This document shows positions 8,793 to 17,741 of a DNA stretch of 64,000 bases, piece after piece. Made by a program: the position numbers and the translations under genes. Each line of letters starts with the position of its first letter. Position 1 is the first letter of the stretch. The stretch lies in NCBI RefSeq assembly GCF_001687105.1, contig NZ_CP014595.1, positions 434,001 through 498,000 on the forward strand, read 5' to 3'. Under the pieces are notes generated by a model. That model was not told where the DNA came from. It saw only the letters and a program-made list of their open reading frames with translations, and made no database searches. Origin of the DNA: Salipiger sp. CCB-MM3 (lineage in GTDB: Bacteria > Pseudomonadota > Alphaproteobacteria > Rhodobacterales > Rhodobacteraceae).

Positions 8793-10574
8793 ATGAGCCT
8801 TTCAGCAACGCCTGACCCTGCCGCCGCCACTCCCCTCACAGCCCCCTCCCGCGTCGCAAAGCCACGCCATGGGCGCAGCGCCATTCCGCCCGCCGCACGC
8901 CACGTGCGCGGCTGGCGCTACTTCGCCGGGCTCTTCGGCGGAGAGCATATCGCCGCCACGGAGTTCGTCATCGGCGTGACCTTCGTCACCATGGGCGTCG
9001 GCACGATGGAACTGCTGCTGGGTCTGCTGATCGGCAACCTGCTGGCCGTGGCAAGCTGGACGCTGGTCACCACGCCCATCGCAGTTGAAACCCGGCGCTC
9101 GCTGTTCAGCTATCTCGAGCAGATCACCGGCCCCTATTTCTCGAAGATCTACAACACCGCCATCTTGCTGTTCTACGGCGCGCTGGCGGCGGCGATGATC
9201 ACCGTCTCGGCCTATGCCGTGCGCTTTGCCTTCGGACTTCCGGTCCAGCTCGAGCCCTACCCGACCTCGCTGGCCTTCATCGTGATCACCATGCTGCTGG
9301 GCACCGTGGTGATCGTCGTGGCGGCCCGTGGCTTCGAGGCGATGGCGAATTTCGCCACCATCTGCGCGCCGTGGATGCTGGCCTGTTTCGTCTGCGGCGG
9401 CGCTGCGGCGCTGCCGATGCTGGCCTTCGCGGTCACCGGCGACACCGGCATGAGCAGCTTTGGTGAATTCCTCGAGGTCGCCCACGCCAGCATCTGGACC
9501 GGCACCACGCCCGAGGGCGAGCCGGGCATCTCGGTCTGGGAAGTGGCCGCCTTCGCATGGGCCAATGGCGCCATGGTGCACCTCGGCCTTATCGATATGG
9601 CCACCTTCCGCTTTGCGCACCGCAAGTGGTACGGCGTCTTCTCGGGTGTCGGCATGTTCCTTGGCCATTACATCGGCTGGATCGCGGCGGGCCTCATGGG
9701 CGCCGGTGCTGCGGTGATCCTCGGCAAACCGTTGATGGCGCTCGACTCGGCTGACGTGGCCTTCTCGGTGCTGGGCTATGTGGGCGTGCTCGCGGTGATC
9801 TGCGCGGGCTGGACCACCGCCAACGCCTGCCTCTACCGCGCGGGCCTCGCGGCCAGCACGCTGATGCCCTCCATGTCGCGCGGCAAGGTGACGGCCATCG
9901 TCGGCGGCTTCATCGTGATCGCGGCCTGTTTCCCCTTCGTGGCGCAGTCGATCATGCCGCTGACGGTCTATGGCGCGATCCTGCTCTGCCCGATTGGCGC
10001 CATCGTCATCGCCGAGCACTACCTGCTGCCGCGCATGGGGCTGACCCGCTATTGGTCGCGCTACCTCGGCCAGTCGCTGAACCCGGCGGCGCTGATCACA
10101 TGGGGCGTCTCGCTGGCCTTTGCGGTCGTGGTCTTCATGACCGGTGCGATCAGCTTCTATTTCATCTTCATCCCCGAGTATCTCATCGCGCTCGTGGTCT
10201 ATCCGCTCGCCGCCAGCTACCTTGGTGCGCGCGACACATGGCCCGCGGATGAGGCCCGTCAGGCCGCCCGCGAAGAGGCGCTGGCCAAGTTCGAGCGCAA
10301 GCGCCTCGAAGAGTTCGGCGAGGATGACGATGACGACCCCTCGCAGGAGCACACCGCCCGGCTGGCCAAATGGCTGCTGGTGGGGGCAGGCGCGGTGCTG
10401 GTCTTCATGATCGCCTTTGCCGTGCGGCTGGTGGTGACCGCCCCGGACGGCGAGGCTCTGGTGGTCATGCAGAAGGATTTCTTCCTCACCGCTGCGGCGC
10501 TCACCGTGACCTATTTCCTGCTGTCCATGGCCGCCATGCGCGCCACCGACGGGCCGGACAGCGACGACGGCTGA
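8793..10574 (+). CDS. NCS1/purine-cytosine-permease-like membrane transporter
   Basis: 593-residue inner-membrane protein with about 12-14 hydrophobic segments. The N-terminal GGEHIAATEFVIGVTF and following glycine-rich helices resemble the cytosine/purine/allantoin permease (NCS1) family. The C-terminus is extended by a cytoplasmic charged stretch (FGEDDDDDPSQEH, near residue 510) followed by two extra hydrophobic segments. That tail is unusual for classical CodB-type proteins of about 420 residues. The substrate is unknown. The gene is preceded by a tandem-palindrome candidate operator and followed by a strong terminator, so it is probably monocistronic. Confidence 0.6.
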   Translation: MSLSATPDPAAATPLTAPSRVAKPRHGRSAIPPAARHVRGWRYFAGLFGGEHIAATEFVIGVTFVTMGVGTMELLLGLLIGNLLAVASWTLVTTPIAVETRRSLFSYLEQITGPYFSKIYNTAILLFYGALAAAMITVSAYAVRFAFGLPVQLEPYPTSLAFIVITMLLGTVVIVVAARGFEAMANFATICAPWMLACFVCGGAAALPMLAFAVTGDTGMSSFGEFLEVAHASIWTGTTPEGEPGISVWEVAAFAWANGAMVHLGLIDMATFRFAHRKWYGVFSGVGMFLGHYIGWIAAGLMGAGAAVILGKPLMALDSADVAFSVLGYVGVLAVICAGWTTANACLYRAGLAASTLMPSMSRGKVTAIVGGFIVIAACFPFVAQSIMPLTVYGAILLCPIGAIVIAEHYLLPRMGLTRYWSRYLGQSLNPAALITWGVSLAFAVVVFMTGAISFYFIFIPEYLIALVVYPLAASYLGARDTWPADEARQAAREEALAKFERKRLEEFGEDDDDDPSQEHTARLAKWLLVGAGAVLVFMIAFAVRLVVTAPDGEALVVMQKDFFLTAAALTVTYFLLSMAAMRATDGPDSDDG

Positions 10575-10598
10575 GCATTGCGCGCCCAGCTTGCGAAG

Positions 10599-10628
10599 AC
10601 GGGCAGCCCAGAGGGGCTGCCCGTTTTT
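10599..10628 (+). terminator. Rho-independent terminator of the NCS1-like gene
   Basis: Perfect 11-bp stem ACGGGCAGCCC (10599-10609) and GGGCTGCCCGT (10614-10624) with an AGAG loop, then TTTT. Confidence 0.92.
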
Positions 10629-10716
10629 CATGGGCGGATACCGGTCAGAGCCTTGAAGAGCCCTGCCCCGAGCCCCATAACTCTCTGAACACTCTCAAAC
10701 ACAAAAAGACGGACGT

Positions 10717-12045
10717 ATGGACGCCCCTGCCACCGGAACACTCGACGCGGCCTTCTGGATGACCTCCGCCGCGATCCTGCTGCTCATCCTTTTCTCGGCC
10801 TTCTTCTCGGGCTCCGAGACCGCGCTCACCGCCGCCTCCCGCGGCAAGCTGCGCGCCGCCATGGACCGCGGCTCACGCGGGGCCGCCATGGCGCTGAAGA
10901 TCACCGAGGACAACGAGCGGCTGATCGGCTCGGTGCTGCTGGGCAACAACCTCGTCAACATTCTCGCCACCTCGCTGGCGACCGCGCTGTTCACCCGGCT
11001 CTTGGGCGACGGCGGCGTTGCCATGGCAACGCTGATCATGACGCTGCTGGTGCTGATCTTTGCCGAGGTGCTGCCCAAGACCTATGCCATCACCAACCCC
11101 GAGACCGCCGCCGCCACCGTGGCGCCGCCGATCCGGCTGGTGATCCTGATCTTCTCGCCCGTGGTGGCCGCGATCCGCGCGCTGGTGCGACTGCTGCTCA
11201 AACTCATCGGCGTGCAGACCGACCCCGACAGCCAGATCCTCGCCGTGCGCGAAGAGATCGCCGGCGCGCTGCAACTGGGCCACTCCGAGGGCGTGGTCGA
11301 AAAAGAAGACCGCGACCGTATCCTTGGCGCGCTCGATCTGGCGGAACGCACGGTCGAAGAGATCATGCTGCACCGCTCGGGCATCGAGAGCATCGACGCC
11401 GAGGCCGAGCCGCGGGACATCCTGCAGCAGTGCCTCGAAAGCAACCACACCCGCCTGCCCGTCTTCCGCGGCGAGCCCGAGAACATCATCGGCATGGTCC
11501 ACGCCAAGGACCTGCTGCGCGCCATGTACGACGTGATGGCCAAAGCAGGCGAGCGCGGGTTTGGCGCGCTCGACGACTTCCGCATCACCGAGGTGATGAT
11601 GAAGCCCTACTTCGTGCCCGACACCACCACGCTGGCCGACCAGATGCGCAACTTCCTGCGCCGCCGCACCCACTTTGCGCTGGTGGTCGATGAATATGGC
11701 TCGCTCGAGGGTCTGATCACGCTCGAGGACATCCTCGAGGAGATCGTGGGCGAGATCGCCGACGAGCACGATCCCGACGCCGAGCATCAGGTCAGCGCGG
11801 GCGAGGATGGCTGGTATTGGCTCGACGGCGCGATGACCATTCGCGACCTCAACCGGGCCGCCGATTGGTCACTGCCCGACGACGAGGCGAACACCATCGC
11901 CGGGCTGGTGATTCATGAGGCGCAGATGATCCCGACCGTGGGTCAGCGCTTCAGCTTCCACGGCTTCCGCTTCGAAGTCATGGAGCGCGAGAACAACCGG
12001 ATCACTCGGCTGCGGGTGCGGCCGGTGACGCCGCTGCCGGTGTAA
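10717..12045 (+). CDS. CNNM/CorC-family (HlyC/CorC) transporter with CBS pair
   Basis: 442-residue membrane protein. An N-terminal DUF21/CNNM transmembrane domain (residues about 10-190, with FFSGSETALTAASRGKL) is followed by a CBS pair (about 205-335, including TRLPVFRGEPENIIGMVHAKDLL and ALVVDEYGSLEGLITLEDILEEIVGE in parts) and a C-terminal CorC_HlyC domain ending near residue 435. The family mediates or regulates Mg2+/Co2+ export. The last 44 bases overlap the convergent kinase gene. Confidence 0.9.
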   Translation: MDAPATGTLDAAFWMTSAAILLLILFSAFFSGSETALTAASRGKLRAAMDRGSRGAAMALKITEDNERLIGSVLLGNNLVNILATSLATALFTRLLGDGGVAMATLIMTLLVLIFAEVLPKTYAITNPETAAATVAPPIRLVILIFSPVVAAIRALVRLLLKLIGVQTDPDSQILAVREEIAGALQLGHSEGVVEKEDRDRILGALDLAERTVEEIMLHRSGIESIDAEAEPRDILQQCLESNHTRLPVFRGEPENIIGMVHAKDLLRAMYDVMAKAGERGFGALDDFRITEVMMKPYFVPDTTTLADQMRNFLRRRTHFALVVDEYGSLEGLITLEDILEEIVGEIADEHDPDAEHQVSAGEDGWYWLDGAMTIRDLNRAADWSLPDDEANTIAGLVIHEAQMIPTVGQRFSFHGFRFEVMERENNRITRLRVRPVTPLPV

Positions 12046-13168
12046 CAGGGGTCTCGGCGGCGGGATCGATGGGCAGCTCTGCCTCAAGCAGATAGCCCCC
12101 CTCTTCCCGCCGTTCGACCACGGTGCCGCCAACTTGGCTCACCGCCGCCTCCAGCAGCCGCGCGCCAAGCGCGGTGGAGGCCAGAACGTCCAGCTTCGAT
12201 CCCGGCTCGGGCCCGGAGCCATTGTCGCGGCAGGTGAACAGCAGGCGGTTCTCGCCGGTCTGCTCCGCCTCGAAACGGATCTCGGGATTGTTGGTGCCAT
12301 CGCGGAAGGCGTATTTCATCGCGTTCGCGGCGAACTCATTCGCCACCACGCCGATCGACGCCGCGACCCGCGATTCCACCTCGATGCGCGGCACATCCAC
12401 ATGCACCTGCACCTCGGCCACCGCGTGGCGCTGCAGCAGCGTCGCCACCCGCGACAGATAGGTATCAAGGCGCACAAAGTGCATCTTTGAGGTCAGATTG
12501 AGCTCCGCATGCAGCTGCGACACCGAATCCACCCGGCGCGCGATGGCATCCAGCGCGTCGCGGGTCTCGGGCACGGTCGAGCGCGCACGGTAGAGACGGA
12601 TGGTCGAGGCCACCGTCTGCAGCGAGTTCTTCACCCGATGGTCGATCTCTTCGCGCAGGATTTCCTTGTTGTGCAGCGCCCGCTGCAGATCGAGCTGCCG
12701 CATCACCTGCCCGGCCATCACCTTCAGCAATTGCCGCTGCTGACATGTGAGTTTCCGCGGCTTGTCGTCGAGCACGCAGAGCGTTCCGATGCTGTGACCG
12801 CTGCGAGTGACCAGCGGTGCCCCGGCATAGAACCGCATGGCCGAGATCGACCCGCAGCACAGCGGATTATCGGCGCTGCGCAGGTCGAGCATCGTATCCT
12901 CGATCTCGAGAATATCATCGCTCAGGATGGCATGGGCGCAGATCGACTGCTCCAGCGGCGTCTGCCCCGGCTTCATGCCGTAGCGCGCCTTGAACCATTG
13001 GCGGTTCTCATCGACGAGGCTGATCAGAGCCACCGGCACCTCAAGCAGCGACGCCAGCAGTTCGACCACCTCGTCGAACGCCGGATCGGGCGCGCTGTCG
13101 AGCACGCCGTAGCTGCGCAGCTCGGCCAGACGCTCGAGCTCATCATCCGATTTTCTTGCGAGAACCAT
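12002..13168 (-). CDS. GAF-domain sensor histidine kinase, HWE/HisKA_2 type
   Basis: 388-residue soluble kinase. A GAF domain covers about residues 25-160 (ISLVDENRQWFKARYG, GSISAMRFYAGAPLV, GTLCVLDDKPR). The HisKA_2 phosphoacceptor is His177 in EEIDHRVKNSLQ, followed by an HATPase domain (VVANEFAANAMKYAF, CRDNGSGP). This architecture lacks membrane helices and suits sensing of a cytoplasmic ligand, redox or light cue. Start chosen at ATG 13168; longer in-frame sequence upstream is non-coding in character. No response regulator is adjacent. The Pro/Ala-rich tail is encoded across the end of the convergent CorC gene. Confidence 0.88.
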   Translation of the reverse strand: MVLARKSDDELERLAELRSYGVLDSAPDPAFDEVVELLASLLEVPVALISLVDENRQWFKARYGMKPGQTPLEQSICAHAILSDDILEIEDTMLDLRSADNPLCCGSISAMRFYAGAPLVTRSGHSIGTLCVLDDKPRKLTCQQRQLLKVMAGQVMRQLDLQRALHNKEILREEIDHRVKNSLQTVASTIRLYRARSTVPETRDALDAIARRVDSVSQLHAELNLTSKMHFVRLDTYLSRVATLLQRHAVAEVQVHVDVPRIEVESRVAASIGVVANEFAANAMKYAFRDGTNNPEIRFEAEQTGENRLLFTCRDNGSGPEPGSKLDVLASTALGARLLEAAVSQVGGTVVERREEGGYLLEAELPIDPAAETPVTPAAASPAAPAAE

Positions 13169-13705
13169 TATCCGCCCTGACCTTCGAGCCTTCCCGGGAC
13201 CATGCACCAATGCTTTTGCGCAGCCCGTGTCTAATTTCCGACATAGCAGCTTGCCTTGCCCCGCCAAGAGCAAAACTTTCAAGACACCGCTACAGAGGGT
13301 AAGAACGCAGCGGCAGGCGGTCAGTTTACTAAATTTTAGCAAACTTGTCGCACAACCTTTCTGTGTAAGGGCGGTGGATTGCGCTAATGTTAGGGCCACC
13401 GGCTGATCGCGCGGCACACAGGCGATGCGACGCTGCATCCCGCCCTCGCAGACCGGGCTCTGAAAGAGCTGACAGCGCTCGGCTCTGAATCCACGCCGAA
13501 AGCATCCACGTCGAACGGGCGCGTAAGCTCGGCTTACATATTGGTACGTGGCGCGATCTGCCATCGATCTGCCCAAGATCAGGCCGCGCATTCCTGCGCT
13601 GCACCGTGTCGCACGCAAGGGCCGTCTCTGCCGCGCCAGTTGCGCCGCCCGGCCCAGCTGATGAAAGTCCGCCGGATTTCCGGCCTTTGCTGTATAAGGA
13701 GCCTC
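13169..13705. other. 537-bp intergenic region with two palindromes
   Basis: No gene is supported here. It contains a near-perfect AT-rich palindrome TTTACTAAATTTTAGCAAA at 13325-13343 and a smaller GTAAGC-TCG-GCTTAC at 13523-13537. The region must carry the promoters of the divergent kinase and nucleotidyltransferase genes. An AAGGAG ribosome site ends it at 13696-13701. Confidence 0.5.
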
Positions 13706-14320
13706 ATGGGAGGAATTGCCGTATTGATTCCCGCCGCTGGCACAAGCAGCCGGATGCGCGGGGCCGACAAGCTGCTGAAGCATGTCGGGGGCCGGGCGCT
13801 GTTGCGCCGACAGGCCGAAGAAGCGCTGCGCGCGGTCAACCACGTGACTGTCACACTGCCAGATCACGACCATCCGCGCGCCGCCGCCCTCGCCGGGCTG
13901 CCGGTGCAGCTTATTGCCGTGCCCGATGCGGATCAGGGCATGTCGGCCTCGCTGCGCCGCGGGGTTGGCATGCTGCCGCGGGGGATCGACGCTGTCATCG
14001 TGCTGCCCGCCGATATGCCCGACCTGCGCGCCGAGGACATCGACAAACTGGTGCGAGGCTTTCGCGCCATGCCGCATCCGGCGCTGCAACAGGGCTGCAC
14101 CGAGGATGGCACACCGGGCCATCCGGTGCTGTTCCCTGCCGATTGCTTCTCGGCGATCCAGATGCTCTCGGGCGACGAAGGGGCGCGCAGCGTGCTGGCC
14201 ACCAACCGGCACCGATTGCGCATGGTGCCCCTGCCCGGTCGCCGCGCGCTGACCGACCTCGACACGCCCGAGGCGTGGCAGGATTGGGAGCGCGAGCGCG
14301 CTGCCCTCGATCCCTGCTGA
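13706..14320 (+). CDS. MocA/MobA-like nucleotidyltransferase
   Basis: 204-residue cytoplasmic protein of the NTP-transferase (MobA-like, NTP_transf_3) family. The nucleotide-binding signature LIPAAGTSSRMRGADKLL starts near residue 7, and the metal-binding ADMPDL motif lies near residue 97, followed by GTPGHPVLFP. Family members join CTP or GTP to molybdopterin or act on sugar phosphates. The spacing best fits the molybdenum-cofactor cytidylyltransferase MocA group. No molybdoenzyme gene is adjacent, so the substrate stays open. Start is ATG 13706 preceded by AAGGAG. Confidence 0.78.
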   Translation: MGGIAVLIPAAGTSSRMRGADKLLKHVGGRALLRRQAEEALRAVNHVTVTLPDHDHPRAAALAGLPVQLIAVPDADQGMSASLRRGVGMLPRGIDAVIVLPADMPDLRAEDIDKLVRGFRAMPHPALQQGCTEDGTPGHPVLFPADCFSAIQMLSGDEGARSVLATNRHRLRMVPLPGRRALTDLDTPEAWQDWERERAALDPC

Positions 14321-14387
14321 GCCGCGTGCCGCCTGACGGTATGTCCTAGCCGGTGCCCCGGCATCGTCCGTTTGCCCAATGCTCAAG

Positions 14388-14418
14388 AAAAAACCCGAGG
14401 CGCTGACGCGCCCCGGGT
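14388..14418 (-). terminator. Rho-independent terminator of the Hint-domain gene
   Basis: Read on the minus strand, ACCCG-GGGCGC pairs with GCGCC-CGGGT around a GTCA loop and is followed by a run of six T. It lies 70 bp after the Hint gene stop and also separates it from the convergent nucleotidyltransferase. Confidence 0.8.
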
Positions 14419-14488
14419 CCTTGTCCGCTCCGGTGCCAAAAGGTTCACTGGCCCCAGAGCGAGCTGCATATTCCGTGTGGCAAATCCC

Positions 14489-16600
14489 TCAGTTGGTGAG
14501 CAGCTGCGCCTCGTGCTTCTTCAGCGAGCGGCGCGCCGCGCCATAGGCCTTCAGCCCCTCTTCATGCTCAAGCTCGGGGAAGAGATCGAAGATCTCCTGC
14601 CGCTGCTCGTCGCCGATGCCCTTGAGCGTGTAGTCGCCGGGCTGGAAGCTTTCGGTCCAGGCGCCGTTCGACAGCACCACCTCGTGCTGGTCGAACATGA
14701 AGTGGATATAGGCCACGCCCATGGTCTCCACCTCGTCCACACCCTCGAGCCCGGTCAGATGCTTGGCGGCGGCGAGCACCTCACGCTCTTCGAAGTAGAG
14801 CGCGGTGCGGTCGTTGGCGACCAGCACACGGTGGTTCGGCGAGACCAGCAGGTCATGCTCGGGAAGGTTCTTGCCGAGCGCGCCCTTCTGGATCAGCACC
14901 GGGCGCAGATGCGGCTGGCGCGCCAGTTCGAAGCCGGTGAGTTCCTTGCGGCCAACCCAGCGGATTTCCTGAATGCCGTTGTCGCGGGTGATCACCCGGT
15001 CGCCGACCTGCAGGTCCTCGACCAGACGCTCGCCCTGCGGCGTGGCGATCAGCGTGCCGGGGGTGAAGCAGGGCATCACCTCAACGGTCACATAGGCGGT
15101 GTCGGTGCCGCCGTTGCCATCGTCCACCTCGTAGCTGAAGGCGTCATAGCCGGTGTAGCCCTCGTCGGCGGTGTAAGAGACGGTGCCATCTTCGTTCAGC
15201 GTCGCGGTGCCGTTGCTGGCCTCGCCCAGAGCCGAGATGGTCAGCGCGTCGCCATCGGCGTCCGTGTCGTTCTCGGTGGGATCGAAGGTGACCGTGGCGG
15301 CCGCCGTGGCGCTGTAGAGGTCGTTGTTGGCCACCGGCGGGGTGTTGCCGCCCGCTTCCGGATTGGTCTCGATGCCGGTGTTGACGGTGATCGTGCCGGT
15401 ATCGCTGCCGCCATTGCCGTCGTCGACGGTGTAGCTGAAGCTGTCGGTGCCGCTGTAGTCATCATTCGGCGTGTAGGTGACGGTGCCATCTTCGTTGAGC
15501 GTGACGGTGCCGTTCTCGGCCTCGCCCACCTCGGTGACGGTCAAATCGTCGCCATCCACATCGGTGTCATTCTCGGTGGGATCGAGGGTGACCGGCGTCT
15601 CGTAACCGGTGTTGACGGTATCATCCTCGGCCACCGGATCGTCGTTCACCGGGTAGACGGTGACGGCCACATTGCCCGTCGCGCTGTTTCCGGCGGGATC
15701 TTCGATGGTGTAGGTGATCTCGGCGTCGCCGTTGTAATCGGCGTCCGGGGTGAAGGTCAGCGTGCCGTCGCCGTTGATCACAACCGAGCCATTGGTGGCG
15801 GTCGCCGAAGTCACGGTGAGATCGTCGCCATCGGGATCGCTGTCGTTGGAGAGCACGTCGATGGTGACGGCCACGTCTTCGTCGGTTTCGGCTGCGTCAT
15901 CCTCGGCCACGGGCACACCGTCGCCGTCGACATCGCAGGTCGAGAAGGACATGTCAGAGATCAGCACGCCTTGGGTCGAGTCGCCGCCGTTCTCGTAGAT
16001 CACTTCGATACGCGACACCGGGCCTGCGATGTTCACCATCAGCGTGCCGTCCTGGTCGGCGAAATCGGTCACCTCTTCGCCGGTGGCGGTGCTGCCGTCG
16101 ACGCTGGTGCCGCTGCCGAGCGTGGTCAGCTCGACCTCGACGGCATTGCCTTCGGCGTCATAGGCGAGGATCGTCACATTGTCCTGAAAGCTGGTGCCAT
16201 CCGGGGTTGCGGTGTCGTCGCCGACAAGATCGCCCAGGTCCGACCCCGCGCCGCCATCCACGTCGTTGAGGATGAACGAGAGGTTCTGCACTTCGTCGGT
16301 GTAAAGCTCATCGGAGGAGCTGAAATCGAACACGGTGGTCGAGGTCGAGGAGACCGTGCCGCCGTCGCCGCCTTCGCCGAACAGCTTGAGGTGCGAGGTG
16401 GCGCTGGTGGTCGAGCCTTCGGGCACATAGCCGTCGTAGGTCGCCGTGAAGGCCTGCGCACCGAGGTCCTGCGCGGTGAAGGAAATCTCAACGTTTACAC
16501 CGCCAGTATCGACGGTGGTGGAGCTGCCCCCGGATGCGGTGTCGCCAAGCGTGGTTCCATAATCCCCAAGCGCGGCCCAGTTCAAAAACAAATCAGCCAT
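14489..16600 (-). CDS. Large secreted protein: Ig-like repeats plus C-terminal Hint domain
   Basis: 703-residue, strongly acidic (Asp/Thr/Gly-rich) protein with no Sec signal, typical of type I secreted Rhodobacteraceae proteins. Residues 1-225 form an unassigned beta-rich domain. Three cadherin/Big_9-like repeats follow at about 230-316, 321-407 and 421-508; each carries an NDxDxDGDxLT calcium-type motif and NEDGTVTYTP. A Hint_2 (hedgehog/intein-like) domain starts at Cys511 (PCFTPGTLIATPQG) and includes SPNHRVLV. Hint domains self-cleave or ligate, so processing after secretion is plausible (inference). Start at ATG 16600 has AAAGGG upstream. No type I secretion genes lie nearby. Confidence 0.82.
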   Translation of the reverse strand: MADLFLNWAALGDYGTTLGDTASGGSSTTVDTGGVNVEISFTAQDLGAQAFTATYDGYVPEGSTTSATSHLKLFGEGGDGGTVSSTSTTVFDFSSSDELYTDEVQNLSFILNDVDGGAGSDLGDLVGDDTATPDGTSFQDNVTILAYDAEGNAVEVELTTLGSGTSVDGSTATGEEVTDFADQDGTLMVNIAGPVSRIEVIYENGGDSTQGVLISDMSFSTCDVDGDGVPVAEDDAAETDEDVAVTIDVLSNDSDPDGDDLTVTSATATNGSVVINGDGTLTFTPDADYNGDAEITYTIEDPAGNSATGNVAVTVYPVNDDPVAEDDTVNTGYETPVTLDPTENDTDVDGDDLTVTEVGEAENGTVTLNEDGTVTYTPNDDYSGTDSFSYTVDDGNGGSDTGTITVNTGIETNPEAGGNTPPVANNDLYSATAAATVTFDPTENDTDADGDALTISALGEASNGTATLNEDGTVSYTADEGYTGYDAFSYEVDDGNGGTDTAYVTVEVMPCFTPGTLIATPQGERLVEDLQVGDRVITRDNGIQEIRWVGRKELTGFELARQPHLRPVLIQKGALGKNLPEHDLLVSPNHRVLVANDRTALYFEEREVLAAAKHLTGLEGVDEVETMGVAYIHFMFDQHEVVLSNGAWTESFQPGDYTLKGIGDEQRQEIFDLFPELEHEEGLKAYGAARRSLKKHEAQLLTN

Positions 16601-17365
16601 CGTTACGACCCTTTCAACTACAGAACGGGGCAGGCCCCGCGCCGCGAAGGCGGCAGCGACGCTCGCGCGCCGCAAACTCCGATCCGTCGTCTGGTCGTGA
16701 TGCTGTGCCGGGCGGTGCAGTCCTGCGCGGCAGAAGCGCAGGGCGAAAGCTTTCCTAGAGGTGCCAAGGCGGTCCCGCGGCACCTTCCGTCACATCCTCA
16801 CGGATGACTCTGAGATCGGTGGCCGCCCCCCGGCCTATCCTCGTCGCCCCCCAGTCGGGCTTGCGATTTATTTAGAGCTACTGGGACGGCGAACAAAGGC
16901 AAAAGTGGCGCTGGGGTGGCAAAATGCGACCATAGCGGGACATGATCGCGCAATTATGGGCGTCTTAGTCGAAAATGTGGCGGCATATTGTTTCCAATTT
17001 CCAGCAGAGGACGCGGTATTTAAGTTATATATTTCTGATACTTACCATGAAGGCGAGCCCACCGCCCTGCATTTCGGCGACATTCCTGACCGCAGCCCGG
17101 AAACAATAGCGCCACGCCGCCGTTGCAACCCTGCGCGCCATCACAGCGCCCGATTTCCCGGACCGCTGTTCCTCAAGTGGAACCAATGTCAGCTTTTTCA
17201 ATTAATTGACCAAAATTGCCCGCAGTTGCGCGCCAAATCCCCGAATCGCGATCGCCAATTAAGACGCAAACTTGGCGAAGATGCTCTGCCCGGACCGCGG
17301 CCACTTTCGCCACATTCCCGCCACCTACCGCCAGCGGCACCGCCCTGCCCCTGCCCGTCGCGCAT
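16601..17365. other. 765-bp gene-poor, AT-richer upstream region of the Hint gene
   Basis: The stretch between the Hint gene and the purS terminator has no convincing gene. Its middle (about 16860-17240) is distinctly richer in A and T than its surroundings and contains runs such as TTTAAGTTATATATTTC near 17022 and TTCAATTAATTGACC near 17199. It must contain the Hint gene promoter and may hold regulatory sites or a decayed gene. Plus-strand open frames across it lack codon bias and family features. Confidence 0.45.
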
Positions 17366-17396
17366 AAAAAAGCCCCCGGCGCGCGCGCCGAGGGCC
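17366..17396 (-). terminator. Rho-independent terminator after purS
   Basis: On the minus strand a long GC stem (GCCCTCGGCGC with GCGCCGGGGGC) is followed by TTTTTT at 17371-17366. It starts 27 bp after the purS stop and ends the purC-purS transcript. Confidence 0.85.
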
Positions 17397-17422
17397 CTAT
17401 CTTGCGTCCGCGAGAGCGCGGT

Positions 17423-17653
17423 TCAGATCATCTCGATCGTGTAGCTTTCGATCACGGTGTTGGCGAGCAGCTTCTCGCACATCTCTTTCACCGTGTCTTC
17501 GCCGGTGCCATCGGCGAGATCGAGCTCGATCACCTTGCCCTGACGCACGCCGTCCACACCGTCGAAGCCGAGCCCGCCAAGCGCGTGGCGCACCGCCTCG
17601 CCCTGCGGGTCGAGCACGCCCTCTTTCAGCATCACATGCACACGTGCCTTCAT
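17423..17653 (-). CDS. purS: Phosphoribosylformylglycinamidine synthase subunit PurS
   Basis: 76-residue small subunit of the PurL/PurQ/PurS complex that converts FGAR to FGAM in purine biosynthesis. It begins MKARVHVMLKEGVLDPQG, contains VRQGKVIEL and ends in ANTVIESYTIEMI, all characteristic. Start at 17653 has GGAGA upstream. It follows purC by 88 bp on the same strand and is itself followed by a strong terminator, so purQ and purL are encoded elsewhere. Confidence 0.95.
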   Translation of the reverse strand: MKARVHVMLKEGVLDPQGEAVRHALGGLGFDGVDGVRQGKVIELDLADGTGEDTVKEMCEKLLANTVIESYTIEMI

Positions 17654-17741
17654 GGCAATATCTCCGTTCGTCGCGAAAGGCCCGCGCCTTTCATTGTTCT
17701 TCAAATACGCAAAGCGCAACGCCGCCACGGGCGGTACGCTT

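Noticed and set aside
12002..14386. 794-codon minus-strand reading frame as one long sensor protein
   Set aside because: Only the part from ATG 13168 has kinase-family sequence and a ribosome site; the upstream part is antisense to the MocA-like gene and its leader.
17190..17240. CtrA site in TTCAATTAATTGACC near the Hint gene
   Set aside because: The TTAA-N7-TTAA spacing of CtrA sites is not met.
16761..17444. 227-codon plus-strand frame upstream of purS
   Set aside because: It has no codon bias, runs through an AT-rich intergenic region and antisense to the purS terminator, and shows no family motif.
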